A stretch of DNA of 64,000 nt from CAVYXF01 sp963772335 (GCA_963772335.1 CAVYXF010000012.1:38583-102582); one strand, 5' to 3'; counted from the first letter of the stretch, positions 16,794 to 25,591 are shown. The notes: generated by a model not told the origin, from the sequence alone. Numbers and translations: made by a program.

Positions 16794-16808
16794 TTAACAC
16801 CGCGTTAA
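16794..16808 (+). promoter_or_regulatory. CtrA binding site upstream of ccrM
   Basis: TTAA-CACCGCG-TTAA, an exact TTAA-N7-TTAA CtrA box, 94 bases before the ccrM start. In Caulobacter and relatives CtrA activates ccrM late in the cell cycle. Further TTA half-sites follow (GGTTTATTTTGCGTTAAG). Confidence 0.8.
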
Positions 16809-16901
16809 CCACTCCCGGTTTATTTTGCGTTAAGACTATGGAAACGGCTGACCTTGCGGGTACGCCGTGGCTGTATCAGTGCTGTTGCGTTGGATGTGAG
16901 G

Positions 16902-18005
16902 ATGGTCGCGTTGCGTTCGCCTGCCCCGGCTTCCGGCCAGATTGTCCTTGGCGACAGTCTCCAAGAGCTCAAAAAAATCCCCGATGCCTCGGCCGATCTG
17001 GTGTTCGCCGATCCGCCCTACAACCTCCAGCTCGAGCGCGAACTCCTGCGTCCCAACAACACGCGGGTCGACGGCGTGCACCACGAATGGGACAAGTTCG
17101 GCAGCTTTGCCGCCTATGACATCTTTTCCCGGGCCTGGCTCGGCGAGTGTCGGCGCATCCTCAAACCCGATGGCGCGATCTGGGTGATCGGCAGCTATCA
17201 CAATATATTTCGGCTGGGCAGCGCGCTCCAGGATCTTGGCTTCTGGCTGCTCAACGACGTGATCTGGCGCAAAACCAACCCGATGCCGAATTTCCGCGGC
17301 CGGCGCTTCACCAATGCGCATGAGACGCTGATCTGGGCCTCACGCGAGGAGGCCTCGCGCTACACCTTCAACTATGAGGCGCTGAAAGCTTTCAACGATG
17401 ATGTGCAGATGCGCTCGGACTGGCTGATCCCGATCTGCTCCGGCCCGGAGCGGCTCAAGGACGATGGCGGGCGCAAAGCGCATCCCACACAGAAGCCAGA
17501 GGCGCTGCTCGCCCGCATCTTGCTGGCAACCACACATCCCGGCGATCTCGTTGTCGATCCGTTCTTCGGCACCGGCACGACGGGCGCGGTCGCCAAGCGC
17601 CTGCGGCGACAGTTCATCGGTATCGAGCGCGACCGCGACTATGTTCGCGCGGCTAAGGAGCGTATTGCCCGAGCGGTGCCGCTCAGTCTGGAGGACGTAA
17701 AGGTCCTGCGCGGCAAGCGCACCGAGGCGCGCATCCCCTTCGGGACGCTACTGGAGCTAGGGATGATCGCGCCAGGCGCGACACTTTATGACGCTGCGGC
17801 CACGCTCAAAGCGCAGGTTCGCGCCGACGGAACACTGGCGCTCGCCGGTGAGCAAGGCTCAATCCACAAGATGGGTGCGATGGTACAGGGGCGACCGGCC
17901 TGCAATGGCTGGACCTTCTGGCACTTTAAAGCCGAAGGCAAGCTTCAGCCTATCGATGTGCTGCGGGAGCAGGCGCGCCGGCAACTCGGCCTCGCGCTGT
18001 TCTAG
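16902..18005 (+). CDS. ccrM: Cell-cycle-regulated DNA adenine methyltransferase CcrM
   Basis: 367 residues from the ATG at 16902 (GTGAGG next to it); a GTG at 16854 would add 16 unconserved residues. Catalytic DPPY is at 37-40 and the SAM-binding DPFFGTGTTG near 218-228, the order of beta-class N6-adenine methyltransferases. The C-terminal part (about 270-360) with FGTLLELGMIAPGATLYD and GSIHKMGAMVQGRPACNGWTFWH is the RAMA-type DNA-binding extension of CcrM. The family methylates adenine in GANTC. The CtrA box upstream and the absence of a restriction partner support a housekeeping, cell-cycle role. Confidence 0.95.
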   Translation: MVALRSPAPASGQIVLGDSLQELKKIPDASADLVFADPPYNLQLERELLRPNNTRVDGVHHEWDKFGSFAAYDIFSRAWLGECRRILKPDGAIWVIGSYHNIFRLGSALQDLGFWLLNDVIWRKTNPMPNFRGRRFTNAHETLIWASREEASRYTFNYEALKAFNDDVQMRSDWLIPICSGPERLKDDGGRKAHPTQKPEALLARILLATTHPGDLVVDPFFGTGTTGAVAKRLRRQFIGIERDRDYVRAAKERIARAVPLSLEDVKVLRGKRTEARIPFGTLLELGMIAPGATLYDAAATLKAQVRADGTLALAGEQGSIHKMGAMVQGRPACNGWTFWHFKAEGKLQPIDVLREQARRQLGLALF

Positions 18006-18056
18006 CGCATCGGACCGAAAAGTGGTTCCCCACTTTTCGGACAAATCTGATGCGCG
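18006..18056. repeat. Palindromic intergenic element
   Basis: Arms GCGCATCGGACCGAAAAGTGG and the complement CCACTTTTCGGACAAATCTGATGCGC around a TTCC loop. It directly follows the ccrM stop and precedes the convergent zinc-ribbon gene. This GCATCGG-ACCGAAAAGTGG palindrome is, from memory, widely dispersed in Hyphomicrobiales genomes; it could work as a bidirectional terminator. Confidence 0.8.
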
Positions 18057-18078
18057 GGACGAATAAGTCTTGCCCGAC

Positions 18079-18336
18079 CTATTCGGCGGCGATCAGCGAC
18101 GGCGTATCAGTCAAAGCACCGGCGCGCTGCATGTTCACAGCATTGTAGGCGCCGCAATGGGAGCAGATCAGATAGCGCTCCACACCCTTGCGCGGTCCCC
18201 AGCCATATTCGACATCGCGCACCTGTAGCGAGGGTGTCCCGCATTCCGGGCAGTGGACGTGATCCGCCAATTCGCAGACCAGCCGCTCAGCGGCGGAAAC
18301 CCATTCCTCCCGCTTCTCGCTTCTGATGGCACCCAT
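18079..18336 (-). CDS. Small zinc-ribbon protein
   Basis: 85 residues, with AGGAGG five bases before the ATG. Four cysteines form a ribbon: CPEC (near 29-32) and CSHC (near 58-61). HVHCPECGTPSLQVRDVEYGWGPRKGVERYLICSHC is probably a zinc-binding beta hairpin resembling RNA- or DNA-binding ribbons. The C-terminal 20 residues are unstructured-looking. I do not know the function. The gene is alone between ccrM and rnpB. Confidence 0.8.
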   Translation of the reverse strand: MGAIRSEKREEWVSAAERLVCELADHVHCPECGTPSLQVRDVEYGWGPRKGVERYLICSHCGAYNAVNMQRAGALTDTPSLIAAE

Positions 18337-18597
18337 GCATTCCTCCTAGGCTAAGCCTTGTTCTTGTCCCGCCTTAAAATAGAAAGCATTGGTTGAGGAT
18401 ATTGCCTCTTTACCCGCAACCTCTGCACCTATTGAGTTAGGGAATCACTAAGAGTCAGACGTCGTCACCATCCTGACTCATTTTGATCCTGAAGCTTAAC
18501 ATGCCTTTCAATAGATGCTGTGACAATAATGCCATCTTGTGAGAATACCGCAACATTATGGCGAGAACTCACAACCTTTGCATGCATTAACCCTAAC

Positions 18598-18626
18598 TTG
18601 ACATCCGTTAAAGCGTTCCCACTAAT
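18598..18626 (+). promoter_or_regulatory. Predicted sigma-70 promoter of rnpB
   Basis: TTGACA at 18598-18603, a 17-base spacer, then ACTAAT at 18621-18626 (four of six to TATAAT). Transcription would begin about where the RNase P RNA P1 stem starts. Confidence 0.7.
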
Positions 18627-18636
18627 GTTTTTACGT

Positions 18637-19020
18637 CAGTTGGCCGGATGGCCGCCGCGATCTTTGGTCGCGGAGGAAAGTCCGGGCTCCATGGAAACGC
18701 AGCGCCGGATAACGTCCGGCGGGGGTGACCCCAGGGACAGTGCCACAGAAAGCAAACCGCCGCGGGCCCGCCCGCGGTAAGGGTGAAAGGGCGCGGTAAG
18801 AGCGCACCGCGCCTCTGGTAACAGGGGCGGCAGGGCAAACCCCGCTGGGAGCAAGACCGAATAGGGGTGGCACGCGCGGGGCGCTTCGGTGCACCGCCGG
18901 GCCTGTTTCCAGGCCGCCGCCCGGGTTGGTTGCTTGAGCCGCCTAGCAATAGGCGCCCTAGATGAATGGCCATCGCGGGACAGAAATGTTCCGAACAGAA
19001 CCCGGCTTACAGGCCAACTG
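18637..19020 (+). ncRNA. rnpB: RNase P RNA, bacterial type A
   Basis: The 5' end CAGTTGGCC pairs with the 3' end GGCCAACTG (P1). Universally conserved pieces are all there in order: GAGGAAAGTCCGGGCTCC, ACAGAAAGCAAACCGCC, GGGTGAAAGGGCGCGGTAAG, and near the 3' end GACAGAAATGTTCCGAACAG followed by ACCCGGCTTACAGGCC. Length is about 384 nt, normal for Alphaproteobacteria. It is the catalytic RNA that matures tRNA 5' ends. ORFs called across it are spurious. Confidence 0.97.
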
Positions 19021-19140
19021 ACCTTCAATTTGCCATGTATCAGCAGCAAAGAAGTCTTGTTTTGATTTATAGCAAAGCGCGGGCCGGAACCGTGCTTGAA
19101 ATCGGGTGTTTCTGTTTGAAACATGACGGAGGGTTATACG

Positions 19141-19650
19141 ATGTTGAAATTTCGACCAGTTTCTTTGGCCATTCTCATTGGTTTGGCGATGGTCGCGTTC
19201 GCCGGCTCTAATGCGGATGCAGCCAAGAGGAGAGCAGCGGCGGAAGGCAACGAAGGCATACGCATTGGCGTACTGAACTGCCAGGTAGCCGGCGGCGCCG
19301 GGTTCGTGATCGGCTCCAGCAAAGATCTGCGCTGTCATTTCGAGAGCGCGAGCGGGAAGAAAGAGCGCTATATCGGCACCATCGACAAGTTCGGGCTCGA
19401 TATCGGCGTGACCGGCCCGGCCGCGCTGAGCTGGGTCGTATTCGCCCCGACCAGTGATGTCGGCCGCGGCGCGCTCGCCGGCAATTATGTCGGCGCTTCG
19501 GCAGAGGCGACCGTCGGCGTTGGCGCCGGTGCCAATGTGCTGGTCGGTGGCTCGAACGAGACGATTTCGCTGCAGCCGCTCAGCGTCCAGGGCCAGACCG
19601 GCTTGAACGCCGCTCTCGCTGTTGCTGGGTTGGCGCTGCGCCCGGCGTAA
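19141..19650 (+). CDS. Exported DUF992 family protein
   Basis: 169 residues from the ATG at 19141 (GGAGGG upstream). A signal peptide covers about 1-27 (MLKFRPVSLAILIGLAMVAF ... SNADA). The mature part has the DUF992 pattern: IRIGVLNCQVAGGAGFVIGSSKDLRCHF, ERYIGTIDKFGLDIGVTGPAALSWVVFAPT, GRGALAGNYVGASAEATVGVGAGANVLVGG and QPLSVQGQTGLNAALAVAGLAL. The two cysteines may form a disulfide. DUF992 proteins are periplasmic and common in Hyphomicrobiales, of unknown role. Monocistronic, with a strong terminator. Confidence 0.92.
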   Translation: MLKFRPVSLAILIGLAMVAFAGSNADAAKRRAAAEGNEGIRIGVLNCQVAGGAGFVIGSSKDLRCHFESASGKKERYIGTIDKFGLDIGVTGPAALSWVVFAPTSDVGRGALAGNYVGASAEATVGVGAGANVLVGGSNETISLQPLSVQGQTGLNAALAVAGLALRPA

Positions 19651-19674
19651 GACGTTCGTCTGCCGGCAAATGGG

Positions 19675-19709
19675 CGCCCCTCTACCCCGGCAGAGGGGCG
19701 TTTCCTTTT
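19675..19709 (+). terminator. Rho-independent terminator of the DUF992 gene
   Basis: Perfect 9-bp stem CGCCCCTCT (19675-19683) and AGAGGGGCG (19692-19700), loop of eight, then TTTCCTTTTG. Confidence 0.85.
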
Positions 19710-19755
19710 GGCCCTTGCAGGGAGGCGCCAGAGTTGTGACGGACGAAGCTAAGGC

Positions 19756-21348
19756 TCAGCGCGAGCTTTTGGGAGGCGCGGCAGTTTGGCTAACCGCCGC
19801 CTTCCACCCGCTGGCTTCGGCGGTAGCGGCGCGATCAAAACTGTCGAAACCGGTCATAAGCTCGCGGAACAGGAGGCGCGCAGAACGCCTGGAGCCTTCT
19901 TCGGTGAAGTGAATATGGTCGTTGGCTGCCAGCGGTGGATCGCCATGCACCCAGGCGTGGATGCCGCAGGTCCCACCCATGATCTTCGACCAATCCCAAA
20001 AAAAGGCCTGGGAAGCGGCCGCCGCCCGGCGCAAGATCTGGCGCACTTCATCTAGCCGCAGCGGCGGATGCCAGCGCGCCAGCCGCGGATCGCCCGACTT
20101 GATGCGCTTTGCGTAGCTCGCGCGCTCCTGCGGGCTGAGCGCACGGCAGACATCGCTCGCGCGGCCCGGCCCTTGCGCGTAGTGCGGCAGCCGCGCGACA
20201 TCCGGCGGCCCAATCACCAGGAGCGAGGCCTGCGGCGCCGCATCCCGAAGCCGGGCCAGCACGCGGCGCACCTTGTTCTCATATTCGCCGAGGCTGAGAT
20301 TGTCGTCGAAGCTTTCCTCGGTGCCGTAGCCGAGCACGATCAGATCCGGCGCAATCCGTTTGAGGTCGCCGGCAAGCTCCGCCGAATCCCAGGATAGAGG
20401 CGTGGCGGCGGTTGCGCCGGGCAAGCCGAGATTGATGTAGCGGACGCCCGGCTTGGCGTTACCGATGGTGACCGAATGCACGCTGACCATACCGTCGCCC
20501 TTGGGCCGAATGGTGATTTCTCGTGCCTGCTGTTCCAGTCGGATGGTTGTCCAGCTCGGCGAGGGTGCCCTGCACGGCACGAGCTTGACGTCACCGTCGA
20601 GCGCGATCAGTGCATTGCCCTGGCCCGGCCCGGTCTCCAGCGTGATCTCCGCCCAGGCGAAGGGTCGGTCGGTGGCGGTGAGACGCAACCAGTCCTGGCG
20701 GGTCCGAGCCGACATCTTCACGCCAGTCAAACCATAAGGTCCCGGTGCCGAGCCGGTGCTGAGCGCTGCCTCCCACTCCCCACCCCGATCGAATTTCACC
20801 CCGCGTGCCAGATAAAGTCCGGGCATCAGCATGCCCCGTCCGGCATTGCCGAAACGGCTCTGGAACTCGTCGCGCATATCGCCGGAGAACCGGTCGGCAG
20901 CGATATGGCTGTCACCGAGATGCAAGATGGTAACGGGGCCCTTGGCGCGGCCGCTCTCAAGCGCGCTGAGCGCCTTGAAGAAGCTGTCGAGCGCGACATT
21001 TGCCGCAGCGTCGCCGATCGCGGCCTCCGCGATGTCGCTTGCGGCGGTCAGGAGCGCAGCGGGAGAGAGGCTCGCCTCGGTTACAAGCGCAGTTTTGCGG
21101 CTGCCCGGCTCGTCCGATCGAGCCGCCACCTGCTCGAGGAGATTCGCTGCACCGCCGATCAGCGCATCGCCTTTCTCGGAACGATTGACGCCCGCATTGC
21201 CGGACGAGCCAATGGAACCAAGCTTTGGCTGCTTGGAGGTTGCACTTTGGCCATCATCGTTCGGCAGACAGCCGCCCGCGAATAGCGCGCAGCTGATGAC
21301 TATGAATTGACACAAACGGTACCAAGGACCGGAGACCGCCTTCTCCAT
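19756..21348 (-). CDS. SGNH-hydrolase-fold lipoprotein
   Basis: 530 residues from the ATG at 21348. A lipoprotein signal with lipobox FAGGC lies at the start (VISCALFAGGCLPND). After a Ser-rich linker comes an SGNH domain: block I ILHLGDSHIAADRF supplies the nucleophile serine, and the C-terminal ANDHIHFTEEG supplies the Asp-x-x-His pair. A central beta-rich insertion (about 180-310) looks like a carbohydrate-binding or jelly-roll part. The layout is like extracytoplasmic acetylesterases/acetyltransferases acting on polysaccharide or peptidoglycan. It ends a leftward run with a DUF459 protein and a lytic transglycosylase, which suggests wall or envelope sugar modification. Confidence 0.85.
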   Translation of the reverse strand: MEKAVSGPWYRLCQFIVISCALFAGGCLPNDDGQSATSKQPKLGSIGSSGNAGVNRSEKGDALIGGAANLLEQVAARSDEPGSRKTALVTEASLSPAALLTAASDIAEAAIGDAAANVALDSFFKALSALESGRAKGPVTILHLGDSHIAADRFSGDMRDEFQSRFGNAGRGMLMPGLYLARGVKFDRGGEWEAALSTGSAPGPYGLTGVKMSARTRQDWLRLTATDRPFAWAEITLETGPGQGNALIALDGDVKLVPCRAPSPSWTTIRLEQQAREITIRPKGDGMVSVHSVTIGNAKPGVRYINLGLPGATAATPLSWDSAELAGDLKRIAPDLIVLGYGTEESFDDNLSLGEYENKVRRVLARLRDAAPQASLLVIGPPDVARLPHYAQGPGRASDVCRALSPQERASYAKRIKSGDPRLARWHPPLRLDEVRQILRRAAAASQAFFWDWSKIMGGTCGIHAWVHGDPPLAANDHIHFTEEGSRRSARLLFRELMTGFDSFDRAATAEASGWKAAVSQTAAPPKSSR

Positions 21349-21399
21349 CGTCCAACAACTGCTCCTCGTAGAACGCAACGCGTACAGGACTAAAATTGC

Positions 21400-22641
21400 T
21401 CAGCTTTTTGGCCATTTGAAGTCATCAGCACGGCCAGGCTTAGGCTTAAGTGCTTGCCCTTTGATGAGGGCCTTGTAGTAAGGTCTTTCCTGTAGCGGCA
21501 ACCGGCGCGCGCCGAGATTGGCGCTGAGATCATTAAGCGGAGAGACCGTCGCCAGAGCGGTCACGCCGCTGTTGATATCCCCAACAATGGTTTCCCCGGT
21601 GGGGGCATCGCCCGGACGGAACGAGAGCTGGCGAGGGAGCTGGAGGACTGGGGCGGCTGCGGGTTTTGGCGACTGGGCGACAGCACCGCCCTGCGCCCCG
21701 GCTGCCGGACCCTGTGCGGGCTCACCCGCCGCATTCGGCGCGGCCGATGCGACCTTGTCGTCGGATGCCTTATCGTCCGCTTCGGGTTTGGGGATGAGCC
21801 GCGACTGCTCCTCGTCATCACCAGCAAGCGGAATGTTGCGTTCGGCTTTGGCGGCCGCCAGGTCGCGCCGGAGCAGAACCTCGACATAATTGGCAAGCTT
21901 GCGGTTGCCGGCAGCGGTGAAAAAGACGCCGTCCGCCTCCCGCAGCCTCTTGGTCTGCCCGCTCAAATCCGGTCCATAAGCGGAAAAGCCGCCCGATTGA
22001 TCAATGAAGCCGTTCCAGGTATCGACGAAGCGGGCGCCCGCGATATAGGTGCGCTCGCGCAAGATGTCGTTGAGGACACCCATTGCCTCATTCGTCTTGG
22101 GGCTGGACATGACCGGCAGCCCCACCCAATAGATTGCGACGTGGTTGTCCTTCAGCACCTTGACCAGCTTGTCGACTTCCTTGGCATAGGCGTCGCGCCA
22201 TTCCTCGGTGCCCCAGCGCACCGTATCGCCGCCCGATCGGAAGTTGCGCGCATCATTGGTGCCAAGCATGATCACCGCGATATGCATGTTCTGCTGCTTC
22301 GCCAGCGCATCAGCGTCGGAGAGCAGGTCGGGGTCGGAGCGGGTGAGGCCGGCAGACCATTTCGAGGAGTTGACGATCTTGACGGTGCCGTCCTTCTCGA
22401 ACGCTGCCTGAAGGCCGTCGGCAAGACCAGCGGCAAGCCCGTCGCCAATCACATGCACTTGGTAACGGTCGGTCTGAGGGAAGGGAGTAATATAGCTGCG
22501 GCCACTGAATAAGGACGACGGCGCCTGCGCGAGAGCGATCATGGCGGGCGAGAGCAACAGCGCCAGCACGAGCCACGCGAACGCCGCACCTCTGGCGCTC
22601 ATTCGGGCGGCAAAACCGCTTTTCACCTTCGCCTTGTTCAT
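21400..22641 (-). CDS. Exported DUF459 (SGNH-like) protein
   Basis: 413 residues. N-terminal signal/anchor at about 15-39 (FAWLVLALLLSPAMIALAQA). The SGNH-like domain follows, but at block I it reads VIGDGLAAGLADGL, with Gly in place of the nucleophile Ser; block III GTNDAR is intact; at block V ADGVFFTAAG has Phe where His is expected. So it probably does not hydrolyse esters by the standard mechanism, as I recall for many DUF459 members. A Pro/Ala-rich linker (about 290-345) leads to a C-terminal tail. It is about 50 bases upstream of the SGNH lipoprotein gene on the same strand. Confidence 0.87.
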   Translation of the reverse strand: MNKAKVKSGFAARMSARGAAFAWLVLALLLSPAMIALAQAPSSLFSGRSYITPFPQTDRYQVHVIGDGLAAGLADGLQAAFEKDGTVKIVNSSKWSAGLTRSDPDLLSDADALAKQQNMHIAVIMLGTNDARNFRSGGDTVRWGTEEWRDAYAKEVDKLVKVLKDNHVAIYWVGLPVMSSPKTNEAMGVLNDILRERTYIAGARFVDTWNGFIDQSGGFSAYGPDLSGQTKRLREADGVFFTAAGNRKLANYVEVLLRRDLAAAKAERNIPLAGDDEEQSRLIPKPEADDKASDDKVASAAPNAAGEPAQGPAAGAQGGAVAQSPKPAAAPVLQLPRQLSFRPGDAPTGETIVGDINSGVTALATVSPLNDLSANLGARRLPLQERPYYKALIKGQALKPKPGRADDFKWPKS

Positions 22642-22689
22642 GGCCTTTGGAATAACCGTAAGCGGGCGGGCATTGCAAACACAATGAGC

Positions 22690-22766
22690 CTAGTGGAGCG
22701 AATTTGACATTTGAGTCCCACCTGCCCCGAGCTCACGCTCAAATGTCAAATTCAAAGCTCCACTAG
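22690..22766. repeat. Palindromic element A
   Basis: CTAGTGGAGC-GAATTTGACATTTGAG ... CTCAAATGTCAAATTC-AAAGCTCCACTAG: near-perfect arms of about 27 bases around a GC-rich loop. It lies upstream of the DUF459 gene. Confidence 0.85.
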
Positions 22767-22779
22767 AATTATAAAGTTG

Positions 22780-22854
22780 CTAGTGGTCCTTTGATTCCGG
22801 CATTTGCTTTCGAGCGTGTCGCAAGGGGATGCAAATGCCGGAATCGGACCACTC
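22780..22854. repeat. Palindromic element B, adjacent to element A
   Basis: CTAGTGGTCC-TTTGATTCCGGCATTTGC ... GCAAATGCCGGAATC-GGACCACT: the same outer design (TAGTGG at the tip, a TTTGC/GCAAA inner part, similar length) as element A but a different stem sequence. The two are 13 bases apart. Confidence 0.85.
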
Positions 22855-22914
22855 AGACGCAATTCCTGCCAGACAATAGCTCTGTGGATAAGCGGCTCGG
22901 AAGCCTTGTAAAAG

Positions 22915-24333
22915 TCAGGGTGTGGCGGCCCCGGCATCCCGGTGCATCGCCTCAGCCCGCAGGCTGCCGCTCAGCTCTTCGAGGAGCTGCCGGCTCGGAT
23001 AGCAGGTCGGTTGCATTCCCTTCGCCCTTTGATACCGGCCGATCGCGGCGCGGGTTTGCGGACCGAACAATCCATCCGCTGCGCCGCTCAGGATGCCTTT
23101 CTGCTTCAGGCTAAGTTGCAGGCGGCAAATATTCTCCACGGTGAAAGTGAAGGCGTCTGGTCCCTCATCCGGCCAGGATTGCGCGAAACCGCATGACTCA
23201 TCTTCCGCCGCGCAGCTCAGGCGGTCGCTGATGGTTCCGATAAACAGCGCATAGAGATCGGAAGGATTGTACTCCCGCAGCGCATCGAAATTCTCCGTCA
23301 CCAAGAAGGCGGGCCCCAGCGTCCCTGCCGGGGCGAGCAGATAGGCCGTATCCTCCTCGCGCAGCTTTGGCGAGGGCGACATGCCCGCTTGCGGGGCGGG
23401 CCGGATGCCGAATTGCCCGGCCCAACGGCCCAGCGTCCGGCGCTCGCCGCGATCCTCGATGGTGCAGTCCCAGCCCTCGGCGACGCTTGGCACCTGCACC
23501 TCGCCGCCCCAGGCAAGGTGCGGTTGCCAGCCATGCTGGCTGAGGATGTTGGCGGTGGTGGCGAGGGCATCGGGTGCGGAGTTCCAGATGTCCTTGCGCC
23601 CATCCCCATCGCCATCGGCGGCGAAGTCCAGATATTCCCCCGGCATGATCTGGGTGAGCCCGGTTGCGCCTGCCCAAGAAGAGCGGAACTGCTCGAAGCC
23701 CACATCGCCGCGCTCGATCATTTGCAGCGCCGCGATCAGTTGCTGGCGCATCCACGGCCGGCGCTGTTCCGGCCCGGCAAAAGCGAGAGAGGCGAGCGCG
23801 ACGACGGCATTGTGCTCGAGAGTGGCCTCGCCGAGCCCCGTCTCCCGCGCCCACAGCCCCAGCAGCACCGGTACCGGCACGCCGTATGTCTCTTCGATCT
23901 TGAGGATCTGATGATAGGTCTCACCATGGTTGGCGCGCAGGTCATCAAGCATGCCGCGGCCTTTCTCGACCAACTGCCGGATGTAGTTCTCCGGGAAATA
24001 GGCAGCGGGCTCGAGAAACTCTTTTTGCGGCACCTTATTGCAGCTCTCCGGCAGACCGGTGCGTTCGCTCCAGGACGGCGCGGCGGGCTCACTTGATGCT
24101 GGACCGCAGGCAACACCGGTCTGATTGCAATCGGGGGCAAGTCCGGCGAATACCCGGTCGAACGTTGCCTGCGAGACGCCCGCCTTGAGGGCTGCGGGTT
24201 TGAGTTCCCGCAGCCAGGCGGCAAAGGGCTCGCCTCCGGCAGACTCCGCGCCAGCTGGCGAGGCGGCCACCATCGGCAGAAGCAAAACACCGATACGCGC
24301 GAGGCCGCGCAGATAAGCAGTCAGTTCCAGCAC
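22915..24333 (-). CDS. Lytic murein transglycosylase with C-terminal peptidoglycan-binding domain
   Basis: 472 residues, GTG start with GGGGAG upstream. Signal peptide about 1-29. The MltB-type catalytic domain carries E164 in GLWARETGLGEA, followed by WAGATGLTQIMPGEYL and the D-rich FAADGDGDGRKDIWNS. Residues about 395-460 are a peptidoglycan_binding_1 domain (LQLSLKQKGILSGAADGLFGPQTRAAIGRYQ). It cleaves murein glycan strands between MurNAc and GlcNAc. Extra cysteine-containing segments at 66-100 are an insertion relative to E. coli MltB. It is first in the leftward envelope group, separated from the DUF459 gene by two palindromic elements. Confidence 0.93.
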   Translation of the reverse strand: MLELTAYLRGLARIGVLLLPMVAASPAGAESAGGEPFAAWLRELKPAALKAGVSQATFDRVFAGLAPDCNQTGVACGPASSEPAAPSWSERTGLPESCNKVPQKEFLEPAAYFPENYIRQLVEKGRGMLDDLRANHGETYHQILKIEETYGVPVPVLLGLWARETGLGEATLEHNAVVALASLAFAGPEQRRPWMRQQLIAALQMIERGDVGFEQFRSSWAGATGLTQIMPGEYLDFAADGDGDGRKDIWNSAPDALATTANILSQHGWQPHLAWGGEVQVPSVAEGWDCTIEDRGERRTLGRWAGQFGIRPAPQAGMSPSPKLREEDTAYLLAPAGTLGPAFLVTENFDALREYNPSDLYALFIGTISDRLSCAAEDESCGFAQSWPDEGPDAFTFTVENICRLQLSLKQKGILSGAADGLFGPQTRAAIGRYQRAKGMQPTCYPSRQLLEELSGSLRAEAMHRDAGAATP

Positions 24334-24571
24334 AGACCATCTCCCCTTCGGCTGCCGCTTAAGCTACAAAAGCCAGAACAGCAAGCCTCTGGCGGCGAAA
24401 AATTGAATCGCGAAAACACACGTTAAGTCAGCGACGAGCCTGCAATTGTTCGCGCATGCTTACAACCCCCGCCAAGCTCGGGCTGGACGCCGCTCATGGT
24501 TTCGGCCATAAATTTGTCCTGCAATTCCTCACTCCCTGCACATAAAACCCGCTATCTGGACAAAACAGCTC

Positions 24572-25483
24572 ATGATCAAAACGATCCGTAAAGCCATCTT
24601 TCCCGTGGCCGGCCTCGGCACGCGTTTCCTGCCCGCGACCAAGGCCATGCCGAAAGAGATGCTGACGGTCGTCGATCGGCCGGTGATCCAGCATGTGGTC
24701 GATGAAGCCCGCGAAGGCGGGATCGAGCATCTGATCTTCGTCACCGGCCGCAACAAGGGCGTCATCGAAGACCATTTCGACCGTCCCTTCGAGCTGGAAC
24801 ACACGCTGATCGAGCGCAACAAGAAGAAGGAGCTCGAGGAGCTCGACATGGTGCTGCCGAAGGCGGGACAGACCAGCTTCACCCGTCAGCAGGAGCCGCT
24901 CGGGCTTGGCCATGCCGTGTGGTGCGCCCGCGATCTGGTTGGCAATGAGCCGTTCGCACTGCTGCTACCCGACGTGCTGGTGAAAGCCGACGGCAAGAGG
25001 TGCCTGGCGCAGATGATGGATGCCTATAAGGAGCTGTCGGCGAATGGCGAGAAGGTGAACCTGATCGCGGTCGAAGAGGTTCCAGCGGAGGAGACCCCAT
25101 CCTACGGCGTCGTCGGCATCGAGTCCGGCGATGGGCCGGCCTGGGCGATCAACGCCATGGTGGAGAAACCGGCAAAGGGTGCCGCGCCTAGCAATCTCAT
25201 CATCATGGGCCGCTATATCCTGCAGCCGGAGATTTTCGAGATCCTCTCCAGCCAGGAAAAGGGCGCCGGCAACGAAATCCAGATTACCGACGCCATGAAG
25301 ACGCTGATGCAGACCCAGCGCTTCTACGCCTATAAATATTCCGGGCGCAGCTATGACTGCGGCTCCAAGCTCGGCTTTCTGGTCGCCAATGCTGCCTTCG
25401 CGCTCGACCGCGAAGATCTGGGGCCGCGCTTTGCGGAAGACGTGCAGAAACTGATCTCCGAATACCGGGGCCGCGCTGCGTAA
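24572..25483 (+). CDS. galU: UTP--glucose-1-phosphate uridylyltransferase
   Basis: 303 residues. Nucleotide-binding signature AGLGTRFLPATKAMPKEML at 15-33, then VDRPVIQHVVDEAREGGIEHLIFVTGRNK, the GLGHAVWCAR motif and NEIQITDAMKTL, as in bacterial GalU. It makes UDP-glucose for polysaccharides and glycolipids. Followed by kdsD on the same strand, so an envelope-sugar context. Confidence 0.96.
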   Translation: MIKTIRKAIFPVAGLGTRFLPATKAMPKEMLTVVDRPVIQHVVDEAREGGIEHLIFVTGRNKGVIEDHFDRPFELEHTLIERNKKKELEELDMVLPKAGQTSFTRQQEPLGLGHAVWCARDLVGNEPFALLLPDVLVKADGKRCLAQMMDAYKELSANGEKVNLIAVEEVPAEETPSYGVVGIESGDGPAWAINAMVEKPAKGAAPSNLIIMGRYILQPEIFEILSSQEKGAGNEIQITDAMKTLMQTQRFYAYKYSGRSYDCGSKLGFLVANAAFALDREDLGPRFAEDVQKLISEYRGRAA

Positions 25484-25591
25484 GTTGCGAGCGGTCAAAC
25501 TTACTGACCCAGGATTGCCTTGTTGAGCAAGGCATAGTATCCCGGCTCACCCTCCGGCGAGGGCAGGCTTCGAGGAAATGGCAGGGGGATC

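Noticed and set aside
18608..19124. Several minus-strand ORFs over 18608-19124
   Set aside because: They run across RNase P RNA, whose conserved elements are unmistakable.
22880..22892. TGTGGATAA (DnaA-box-like) near 22884
   Set aside because: A single site next to a lytic transglycosylase gene, far from dnaA, with no companion boxes.
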